Shown piece by piece: positions 1-5,377 of a DNA stretch of 5,377 bases (its first letter is position 1; each line of letters opens with the position of its first letter). A model generated the notes under the pieces. It saw nothing but the letters and a program-made list of their open reading frames with translations, had not been told where the DNA came from and searched no databases. The position numbers were made by a program, and so were the translations under genes. Source of the DNA: Bifidobacteriaceae bacterium (GTDB lineage: Bacteria; Actinomycetota; Actinomycetes; Actinomycetales; WQXJ01); assembly GCA_031265345.1 (NCBI GenBank), contig JAISCU010000117.1:1-5377 (forward strand). The letters are read 5' to 3'.

Positions 1-2
1 CC

Positions 3-14
3 TGACAGTTGTCA
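3..14. promoter_or_regulatory. TGACA-N2-TGTCA palindrome, possible operator or -35 region
   Basis: The sequence shows perfect 5-base inverted arms, TGACA and TGTCA, around a 2-base centre. Read on the minus strand, positions 15-10 give TTGACA, identical to the consensus sigma-70-type -35 box. Any -10 box would fall beyond the left edge. Overlap of a dyad with a -35 hexamer is typical of repressor operators, such as those of TetR- or MarR-like proteins. No regulator is visible, so this remains an inference from symmetry, local A+T content and position. Confidence 0.3.
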
Positions 15-19
15 AATCA

Positions 20-34
20 CGCGAGCGTGTCGCG
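20..34 (-). terminator. Weak GC hairpin downstream of the operon
   Basis: The arms CGCGA (20-24) and TCGCG (30-34) pair perfectly around a 5-base loop. The hairpin starts about 25 bases after the last stop codon of the operon. On the minus strand it is followed by TGATTTG and not by a true U-tract, so it is at best a weak intrinsic terminator. High-GC actinobacteria often use such U-poor hairpins, but short GC stems are also common by chance at this base composition. Confidence 0.25.
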
Positions 35-58
35 GGACGCGGCGGGTCCTGGCGGAGC

Positions 59-3019
59 TCAGCGGCGCACGTAGGCGAGCCAGCCGTGGTCGTTCGGCTC
101 GGGTCGGTAGTCGCGGGCCAGCATCGCCCGCAAGTCTTGGCCGAGCGCTGGGCTCACCGCGTCATCGAGCCACGCCTCTTCAGTGGGCTGGTCGGCGAAC
201 ACGACCAAGTCCGCCCGGCCCTCGAGCAGGTCACGACCGGTGTCATCGTTCCAGTCGCGCTTGAAACCATCCTCGAAGGTCGACATCGGCTGGTAGAACC
301 GCGCGGTCGCGGGCGCCCGTCGGGAAGCGTAATGCGCCGCAGGCGGCAATCCGATCAGCGCCACCCGTTGGTCCGGCGTACTCGCGCCATCGAGGAAGGA
401 GGCCACCGCGCCCACCAGCCGACTGGCGTCATTCGGCCTCCAGAACCGGAGCCCACCCGCAGCAACGGTCGGCCCGACCGCGGTGGCCATCAAGGCCACG
501 GCTGTCGCCACCGCCACTGACCGAGCCGCCACCAACCGGGCGCCGAAAGCCACCCGCAAGCCCTGGACGGCCTTGGCGATCAGCCAAGCGGACGGCCACG
601 CGAGCAACGGAACGAAAGTCATCATGTAGTTCGGATCGGGATTGCCGGAAATCAAGTTGGCCACAAAGTTGGCCGCCAGCCCCACAGTCGTGACCAGCAC
701 AATGAAGCGCTCGGGGGCCATCAGGCGCACCGGGCCGCCGTCAAGTCCCGAGATCGAACGGCGCACCCGCCGGATCACCAGCGCCGCGGCCCCGACGGCG
801 AACAGGCCCAGGATGGCCACCCCGCCGCCCGGCGTGAGCCGGGCAAGCATGATCGTGGCGTTGGTCTGGCGCTCGTCGGCGCTGTACGCCCAATGCACCA
901 CATCGAAATACGCGCCTTCCAAGCAGGCGGCAAGAGCCCCCTGACTGGCCAACCACAGCGCGAGGGCGCCCAACAGCGCGCAGCACGCCGCCACGGCCGT
1001 GCCGACCAGCAGCCAAAGGCGGCGCCAGACGCCTCGCCAGGCCAAGTACCAGGCGACCCCCAGCGCGGCGACGGAGGCAAAGGCGGCCAGGTTCGGCCGC
1101 ATGGCCAACAGCCCGGCAATCGCCAACCCCAGAGCGAGCCCGCGCCGAACCGGCCGACGCCCGCCGTCCAGGATCGCACGGAAGGCCGCCCAAGCGGCCA
1201 GAGCCAACATCGGCATGGCCCATTCCTCGACCAGATTTCCGCCCGCGAGCGTTCGCGCCAGCGACGCCAGCGCCAGGGCGGCGGCCACAGCCGCCAACCA
1301 AGGCGTGAGCAGCATCGCGGCCAGGCGATACATCAACCCAGCCGTAACGAGCAGGGCTGCCAACTCCAACCAATAGATCCCGTGCCAATAGTCGATCGAG
1401 ACTCCCAGCGCGTTGATCAGGTAGTAGAGCGGGCCTTTGTTCTCCCACACATCGGCGTACAGAGCATCGCCCTCGGTGATGCGCCATCCGATCCCTGCCG
1501 CGATCCCCGCTTGCATCCCATAGCCGCCGTTGCCCACATAGAAGAAATAGGTGACCGTCGAAAAGGCCGCCGCGACCAGGCAGGGCAGGGACGCCGGACC
1601 CCATTCGCGCAACCACCGACGGGACCGACCATCCGTGGCGTCATTCCCTGAGCCGCACCGTCCATCAGCGCCGCCAAGGGATGCCACGCTCTGGAAGTCC
1701 GCCCGCGTCGTCACGGCTCCCGAACCGACCGAAGCCCGAGCCGAACCGACCATCGGAGACGGTCGAGCGGCATCGTCCACCTGGGCCGACACCCGCGAAA
1801 CCCTCGAGCCGAACCAGGCCAACGCCGCAGCCACCGCCAGTGCGTAGGCGAACCAGCCGGGCTGGCAGTAGCGCAGAGCCGTCCGGACCGATCCGTTGAG
1901 CAGCTGGTAGACGAACCCGGCCGCCAGAGCCCCCACGGCCAAGTGAACCTCGGCCCTGCGCCAGCACGCCACCAAGCTCACAGCCAAGAGCAGGACCGCC
2001 ACGGTCATGCCGGGATCGCGGTAGACGAATTCGGTCAGACCTCGTTTGACCACGGCCCCGACGTGCCAGATCATCTCCGTCAAGCCTTCCCCACCGGACG
2101 AGTCGGTCTGGGACCGCCACTCGGGGCCGGGGTCGTAAGGGTACACGACCATCTGGAGGACTTGGCAGGCCGCGCTCGCTCCGACTATCACGGCCGCCGG
2201 CGCCAGCCACGAGTTGCGCCAGCGCTTGACGCGAGCCCACTCCCCCAGCCAGGCCGCGAACAAGGCGCCCGCTGGGATCAGCTGCGCTTGGCGGGTGAAG
2301 GCGAACGCCACCATGGCGAGAGCCGCCACCGCCAACCAGGTCTGGCGCCGCCCCCACTTCCATGGCCGATGCCGCTCGGTCGGCCCCGCCCTCGGGCCCG
2401 GCTCGGCCTGCCCCGAGTTTCGACTTCGCCAGGCCGCCCCCAGGGCCAGGGCGAACAGCAGGGCGCTCAGGGACTCCGTCAAGGCTGCCGTGGCGAAGAA
2501 GAACCAGGTGGTGCCGCACATCACCAGCAACGTGGTGACCAGGCCGACCAGGGTGCCGTAGCGCCGCCGCAAGGCCCACGCCAACAGGGCGAAGAACGCC
2601 AGATTGGCCGTGATCGACACCACCAGCAGGCCGTGCCAGCCCAGCGGACGCACGAACGGTGCGCTCAGCAGCGAGTACAGCACCCTGGGTTCCACCAGGC
2701 TCCAGTCGAACATACGTTCCACTGAATCGACGCGCGCTCCGATGGACGACCCGGCTGCGTTCGCCATGGCCAGGGCGTCCTCACGGCTGTATCCCGCGTA
2801 GACCAGCGACCGGCCGTAGTAGTACAGCGAATCGGCCGCCAGCAACGTCCGGCTCCGGGCGGCCGCGACCGTGGCCAAGACGAAGGCCGCCGCCAGCACG
2901 AGCCAGTAGGCCAGGCCGCGCCCCCAATCCCCACCGGTCGGCGCGCTCCAGGGCGCCGTCGATCCCCGCGCCAGGCCCGCCCTGCCAAGCAGGCGACCTG
3001 GGCGCGGGCCTGGGCTCAC
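59..3019 (-). CDS. Double-module polytopic membrane protein, GT-C glycosyltransferase-like
   Basis: This 986-residue integral membrane protein has two hydrophobic modules. The N-terminal module (about 36-404) has roughly ten membrane segments. Its first large loop carries AADSLYYY (D63), and it also has LTESLSALLFALALG (180-194) and FTRQ (241-244), a pattern seen in GT-C polyprenyl-sugar-dependent transferases. A hydrophilic linker (about 405-470) follows. The second module (about 475-856) looks like the ArnT/PMT_2 (GT39-like) group: GDALYADVWENKGPLYYL (517-534), MRPNLA (640-645), SGNPDPNYMMTFVP (791-804, where relatives often have HY in place of NY), and a soluble C-terminal tail (about 857-986). 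The GTG start at 3019 overlaps the upstream TGA (GTGA), leaving about 35 residues before the first membrane segment. No strong Shine-Dalgarno is visible, so translational coupling is likely. The inferred role is transfer of a lipid-linked sugar outside the membrane during envelope glycan assembly; donor and acceptor are unknown. One module could be non-catalytic. The frame is open throughout and the hydrophobic pattern is in frame on both sides of the linker. Confidence 0.8.
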   Translation of the reverse strand: MSPGPRPGRLLGRAGLARGSTAPWSAPTGGDWGRGLAYWLVLAAAFVLATVAAARSRTLLAADSLYYYGRSLVYAGYSREDALAMANAAGSSIGARVDSVERMFDWSLVEPRVLYSLLSAPFVRPLGWHGLLVVSITANLAFFALLAWALRRRYGTLVGLVTTLLVMCGTTWFFFATAALTESLSALLFALALGAAWRSRNSGQAEPGPRAGPTERHRPWKWGRRQTWLAVAALAMVAFAFTRQAQLIPAGALFAAWLGEWARVKRWRNSWLAPAAVIVGASAACQVLQMVVYPYDPGPEWRSQTDSSGGEGLTEMIWHVGAVVKRGLTEFVYRDPGMTVAVLLLAVSLVACWRRAEVHLAVGALAAGFVYQLLNGSVRTALRYCQPGWFAYALAVAAALAWFGSRVSRVSAQVDDAARPSPMVGSARASVGSGAVTTRADFQSVASLGGADGRCGSGNDATDGRSRRWLREWGPASLPCLVAAAFSTVTYFFYVGNGGYGMQAGIAAGIGWRITEGDALYADVWENKGPLYYLINALGVSIDYWHGIYWLELAALLVTAGLMYRLAAMLLTPWLAAVAAALALASLARTLAGGNLVEEWAMPMLALAAWAAFRAILDGGRRPVRRGLALGLAIAGLLAMRPNLAAFASVAALGVAWYLAWRGVWRRLWLLVGTAVAACCALLGALALWLASQGALAACLEGAYFDVVHWAYSADERQTNATIMLARLTPGGGVAILGLFAVGAAALVIRRVRRSISGLDGGPVRLMAPERFIVLVTTVGLAANFVANLISGNPDPNYMMTFVPLLAWPSAWLIAKAVQGLRVAFGARLVAARSVAVATAVALMATAVGPTVAAGGLRFWRPNDASRLVGAVASFLDGASTPDQRVALIGLPPAAHYASRRAPATARFYQPMSTFEDGFKRDWNDDTGRDLLEGRADLVVFADQPTEEAWLDDAVSPALGQDLRAMLARDYRPEPNDHGWLAYVRR
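1720..1754. repeat. Short direct repeat in the linker of the membrane protein
   Basis: An 11-base unit, CCGAACCGACC, occurs at 1720-1730 and again at 1741-1751, exactly 21 bases apart. In the coding frame this gives a 7-residue near-repeat (VGSARAS then VGSGAVT, residues 424-437). A 10-base stretch of the second copy (1745-1754) recurs at 1624-1633. The repeat falls in the Ser/Gly/Arg/Asp-rich linker between the two membrane modules and looks like low-complexity expansion. Confidence 0.5.
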
Positions 3020-4002
3020 AAGTGAACAGTCTGTCCCGTGGCCGCCGATTCGAGCGCGGCCTCGGCCGCCAGCAGGGTCTTGTGGCCGTCCGCCAGCGTT
3101 ATGGTGTCGTCCCGCACGCCCAGGACGGCGTCGCGGAAGGCCTCGTCTTCGGCCTTCAGCGGCTCACGGGTCTGGATCGCGTAGCGGGTCATGTCGCCCT
3201 CGGTCACGCCACGGAACTGCCGCAGCTGCTCCCATTCGGTCGGCACCGAGCCGTTGGCCCAATAGGTCAGGGTCACCGCGGCCGTGTCCGCCACCAGCGC
3301 GCCGCGCTCGCCCGTGACCAGCGTGAGGCGCTCCTTCATGGGCGAGAGCCAGTTGACGATGTGGTTCACCAGCACACCGTTGTGCATGCGCCCGGTGATC
3401 AGCACCATGTCCTCGTGTTCGCGCGACGCCCGGTGCGCGACTTGGGCGGCGACCATGGCGTAATCCGAGCCGGCCAGCCATTGGCTCGAGTTGATGTCGT
3501 GGGTGGCCAGGTCCTTGACCACCCCGACATCGGAGATGCGGGCCGGGAACGGACCCTGGCGCCGGGTGGCGACCTGGTAGACGTCGCCCAACTCGCCCTG
3601 GTCGATCCGGGCGCGCAATTCGGAGATGGCCGGGTTGAAACGCTCGACATGGCCCACGCACGCGAAGACGCCCGCCGCGTCAAAGGCTTGGGCCAAGTTC
3701 AAAGCCGCCGCCGCCGATGCCGCGACCGGCTTCTCGAACATGGTCGGCACCCCCGCTTCCGCCAACGCCAGGCCGACTTCTTCGTGGTAGACCGTCGGCA
3801 CAGCCACCACGGCGAGGTCCAGCCCCACCGCGATCAGGTCTTCGACCGACCGGCCGACCTCCAAGTCGCGGGCCACGCCGAACCTGTCACCGGCCGGGTC
3901 GGCCACCGCGACCAGGTCCACACCCTCGATCTCGCGCATGATCCGGGCGTGGTGGCGACCCATCGAGCCGATCCCGATCACTCCGGCGCGCAGGGCCGCC
4001 AT
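3016..4002 (-). CDS. Gfo/Idh/MocA-family oxidoreductase, probable UDP-GlcNAc(A) 3-dehydrogenase
   Basis: This 328-residue cytosolic enzyme has the usual two-domain layout. The N-terminal Rossmann fold has the dinucleotide motif GIGSMG (10-15) and an acidic end of strand 2 (D35, in VAVADP) that would favour NAD(H). The family EKP signature is at 90-92 (K91). The substrate domain begins with GHVERFNP (117-124) and contains KDLATHDIN (163-171), where D164 and H168 sit at the usual catalytic positions. As I recall the family, the GHxERFNP motif is typical of its UDP-GlcNAc 3-dehydrogenase (GnnA-like) branch; the WlbA/WbpB branch oxidises UDP-GlcNAcA. The inferred reaction is oxidation of the sugar C3 hydroxyl to a ketone for the aminotransferase encoded just upstream. 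The ATG lies one base after the aminotransferase stop, and the gene overlaps the membrane-protein start by 4 nt. The length is normal and no key residue is missing. The exact substrate is unproven; a general sugar dehydrogenase is the alternative. Confidence 0.88.
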   Translation of the reverse strand: MAALRAGVIGIGSMGRHHARIMREIEGVDLVAVADPAGDRFGVARDLEVGRSVEDLIAVGLDLAVVAVPTVYHEEVGLALAEAGVPTMFEKPVAASAAAALNLAQAFDAAGVFACVGHVERFNPAISELRARIDQGELGDVYQVATRRQGPFPARISDVGVVKDLATHDINSSQWLAGSDYAMVAAQVAHRASREHEDMVLITGRMHNGVLVNHIVNWLSPMKERLTLVTGERGALVADTAAVTLTYWANGSVPTEWEQLRQFRGVTEGDMTRYAIQTREPLKAEDEAFRDAVLGVRDDTITLADGHKTLLAAEAALESAATGQTVHL

Positions 4003-4003
4003 C

Positions 4004-5137
4004 TCAGGCCCCCGCCCTGGCGACGGCGCCCACGGCGCCGACTATCCGGTCGAGGTCGTCCTGGCTGAGGGAGGGATGCACCGGCAGCGAGATGACTGCC
4101 GCGGCCGCCGCGGCGGTCTGGGGCAACTCGAGGCCTGGCGCGTACTTGGCCAGGGACACCAGCTCATGGTTGGGGATCGGGTAATAGACGCCGCAGCCCA
4201 CCTGGTGCTCCTCGCGCAGCGCCTGGACCATCCGGTCGCGCTCGGCCGCCCGCGTCTTCAAGTCAGCTCCGTCGGCGCCCACCTTGATGGTGTACTGGTG
4301 GTAGACGTGCGTCGAGCCTGGGCGCGTGGCCGGGACGGTCACACCCGCCAGGTTGGCGTTCAGGAAGGCGGCGTTGGCCTGCCGCCGGGCCGTCCAACCG
4401 GCCAGTTTCCCGAGTTGCACCCGGCCGATGGAGGCGTGGATGTCGGTCATGCGGTCGTTGAAGCCGACCACCTCGTTGGCGTACTGCTTCTCCATGCCCT
4501 GGTTGCGCAACAGCCGGATCCCCCGAGCCTGGGCGGCGGTGGCGCAACTGACCATGCCGCCTTCGCCGGAGGTCATGTTCTTGGTCGGATAGAGCGAGAA
4601 CATCGCGAAAGTGCCGAAAGTGCCGACCGGCTGGCCGTCCAGCTGGGCACCGTGGGCCTGCGCGGCGTCCTCGAAGATTTGCAGGCCGTGGCGCTGAGCG
4701 ATCTCCCCCAGGCCGCCCATGTCGGCCGCTTGTCCGTACAAATGTACGGGCATAATGGCCTTGGTCCGAGGCGTGATCGCCGCCTCGACCGAGGCCGGGT
4801 CCAGGCAGAAGTAATCCGGGTCGATGTCCGCGAACACCGGCGCGGCGCCGGTCAGGGCGACCGAGTTGGCGGTGGCGGCGAAGGTGAAGGAGGGCACTAT
4901 GACCTCGTCGCCGGGGCCGATCCCGGCCGCCAGCAAGCCCAGGTGCAGGCCGGATGTGCCGGACGAGACGGCAACGCATTCGCGCCCGCCCACCAGCGCG
5001 GTGGCGAATTCCTGTTCGAAGGCCGCCACTTCGGGGCCTTGGGCGATCATCCCGCTGCGCAGCACGCGGTCCACCGCCGCCCGTTCCTCGTCCCCGATGA
5101 TCGGCTTCGCCGCCGGGATGAACTCTCGCGCCATCAT
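4004..5137 (-). CDS. DegT/DnrJ/EryC1/StrS-family aminotransferase, probable UDP-3-keto-sugar 3-aminotransferase
   Basis: This 377-residue fold-type I PLP enzyme would place an amino group on a nucleotide-linked keto-sugar, usually using glutamate. Visible signatures are the phosphate-binding SSGTSGLHLGL (58-68), VPSFTFAATANSV (81-93), EDAAQAHGA (156-164; D157 for the pyridine nitrogen), the Schiff-base lysine K186 in SLYPTKNMTSGEGGM (181-195), GFNDRMTDIHASIGRVQL (225-242), and YYPIPNH (318-324) near the C-terminus. The YPTKNMTxGEGG form is common in the branch acting on 3-keto-UDP-GlcNAc-type sugars (GnnB/WbpE/WlbC-like), matching the 3-dehydrogenase gene that follows. Length is normal for the family. 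Reading the frame further upstream gives only Arg/Gly-rich shadow sequence lying under the acyltransferase gene, so the start is the ATGATG at 5137-5132. The first ATG makes an ATGA overlap with the acyltransferase stop. GGAGG stands only 1 nt from the first ATG and 4 nt from the second, so either may be used. Confidence 0.92.
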   Translation of the reverse strand: MMAREFIPAAKPIIGDEERAAVDRVLRSGMIAQGPEVAAFEQEFATALVGGRECVAVSSGTSGLHLGLLAAGIGPGDEVIVPSFTFAATANSVALTGAAPVFADIDPDYFCLDPASVEAAITPRTKAIMPVHLYGQAADMGGLGEIAQRHGLQIFEDAAQAHGAQLDGQPVGTFGTFAMFSLYPTKNMTSGEGGMVSCATAAQARGIRLLRNQGMEKQYANEVVGFNDRMTDIHASIGRVQLGKLAGWTARRQANAAFLNANLAGVTVPATRPGSTHVYHQYTIKVGADGADLKTRAAERDRMVQALREEHQVGCGVYYPIPNHELVSLAKYAPGLELPQTAAAAAAVISLPVHPSLSQDDLDRIVGAVGAVARAGA

Positions 5138-5377
5138 TCCTCCACTTCCTGGATCGTGTCTCCGACTTCTTCGTACCGTGTCCCTGTGGCCGGGCACACC
5201 CAGCCGCCGCCATCGCGCTCCAACGGATGGCCCGATCTTCCGACCCAGCCAACTTGACGCGCGGGCACGCCCACCACGAGGGCGTGAGCGGGCACGTCTT
5301 TGATGACCACGGCACCAGCGGCGACTGTCGCCCAAGCCCCGATGGTGACGGGCGCCACGCACACCGCCCGCGCCCCG
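5134..5377 (-). CDS. Left-handed beta-helix N-acyltransferase, C-terminal part (gene runs off the window)
   Basis: Only the last 80 residues are present; the 5' part lies beyond the right edge, and the frame is open to it. The visible part starts in hexapeptide-repeat turns (GARAVCVAPVTIGAWATVAAGAVVIKDVPAHALVVG), followed by the standard exit VPARQVGWVGR. This indicates a trimeric acetyl-CoA-dependent acyltransferase. The tail (GHPLERDGGGWVCPATGTRY) resembles that of WbpD/WlbB-type enzymes, which acetylate the 3-amino group of UDP-2-acetamido-3-amino sugars. In many relatives the tail carries more cysteines in a zinc-ribbon-like arrangement; here a single Cys remains. The stop overlaps the aminotransferase ATG by 4 nt. 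The gene context (3-aminotransferase, then 3-dehydrogenase) supports acetylation of the 3-amino sugar as the last step of the module. The alternative is another sugar O- or N-acetyltransferase of the same fold. Confidence 0.85.
   Translation of the reverse strand, partial: GARAVCVAPVTIGAWATVAAGAVVIKDVPAHALVVGVPARQVGWVGRSGHPLERDGGGWVCPATGTRYEEVGDTIQEVEE
5139..5150 (-). promoter_or_regulatory. Shine-Dalgarno region of the aminotransferase
   Basis: On the minus strand the sequence reads AGGAAGTGGAGG, ending one base before the first ATG. It offers two purine-rich cores. AGGAAG is 7 nt from the first ATG, a good distance. GGAGG is 1 nt from the first ATG and 4 nt from the second. It lies inside the end of the acyltransferase gene, so terminating ribosomes could also re-initiate here. 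Confidence 0.6.

Larger units (their letters stand above)
1..58. other. Short intergenic region after the membrane-protein gene
   Basis: This non-coding stretch lies between the TGA stop of the large membrane-protein gene and the left edge. No ORF with coding character starts or ends here. It holds a 5-bp GC hairpin (20-34) and a 12-bp TGACA-N2-TGTCA palindrome (3-14), listed separately. The leftmost 20 bases are clearly more A+T-rich than the rest of the window, as expected for a control region ahead of a further gene to the left. Confidence 0.6.

Noticed and set aside
741..1616. Minus-strand 291-codon frame under the second membrane module
   Set aside because: It is an Arg/Gly-rich shadow of the GT39-like coding frame, with no domain signature.
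1612..1753. Separate second gene starting inside the linker
   Set aside because: The in-frame ATG at 1753, GTG at 1714 and TTG at 1612 all lack a Shine-Dalgarno at a usable distance, and the frame is continuous from the first module, so a fused protein is the simpler reading.
1665..2579. Minus-strand 304-codon frame inside the membrane-protein gene
   Set aside because: The product is Gly/Arg-rich without membrane segments, while the overlapping frame has clear hydrophobic periodicity. It is a frame shadow, and its end next to an ATG (TGATG at 1663-1667) looks accidental.
2659..4068. Long plus-strand open frame (469 codons) antisense to the oxidoreductase and the start of the membrane protein
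   Set aside because: Its Arg/Pro/His-rich composition is that of a frame shadow, with no motif or plausible start signal. The opposite strand carries the Rossmann, EKP and GHVERFNP motifs.
3938..5257. Long plus-strand open frame (439 codons) antisense to the aminotransferase and oxidoreductase
   Set aside because: Its translation is rich in Gly, Arg, His and Val with no recognisable domain, and it mirrors two strongly motif-supported minus-strand genes. Long antisense frames are expected at this G+C content.
5138..5362. Upstream extension of the aminotransferase by 75 codons
   Set aside because: The extension is Arg/Gly-rich, unlike the family N-terminus, and lies wholly over the acyltransferase reading frame. 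The ATGATG with an adjacent Shine-Dalgarno fits the family's normal start.

Overview
This is a high-GC (about two thirds G+C by eye), gene-dense segment. All real coding sequence lies on the minus strand, with overlapping stop/start codons and one GTG start. These traits fit an actinobacterium, but no marker in the window fixes a genus.

In transcription order (right to left) there are four genes. (1) The 3' end of a left-handed beta-helix (hexapeptide-repeat) N-acyltransferase runs off the right edge. (2) A complete DegT/DnrJ/EryC1/StrS-family PLP aminotransferase has 377 residues. (3) A complete Gfo/Idh/MocA-family NAD(P)-dependent oxidoreductase has 328 residues. (4) A 986-residue polytopic membrane protein looks like two GT-C-type glycosyltransferase modules joined by a hydrophilic linker. 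The junctions are ATGA (4-nt overlap), TGA-G-ATG (1-nt gap) and GTGA (4-nt overlap), so this is almost certainly one polycistronic, translationally coupled operon. After gene 4 a short non-coding stretch (1-58) holds a small GC-rich hairpin and a TGACA-N2-TGTCA palindrome. It probably marks the end of this unit and the start of the control region for the next one.

The three soluble enzymes form a coherent nucleotide-sugar module: 3-dehydrogenase, 3-aminotransferase, then N-acyltransferase. This is the logic used to make UDP-2,3-diamino/diacetamido-2,3-dideoxy sugars (Wbp/Wlb and GnnA/GnnB-type pathways). The membrane protein that follows is a plausible user of lipid-linked sugars in cell-envelope polysaccharide or glycoconjugate assembly. 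The substrate assignments are inferred from family motifs and gene order. The double GT-C architecture is the least ordinary thing in the window.
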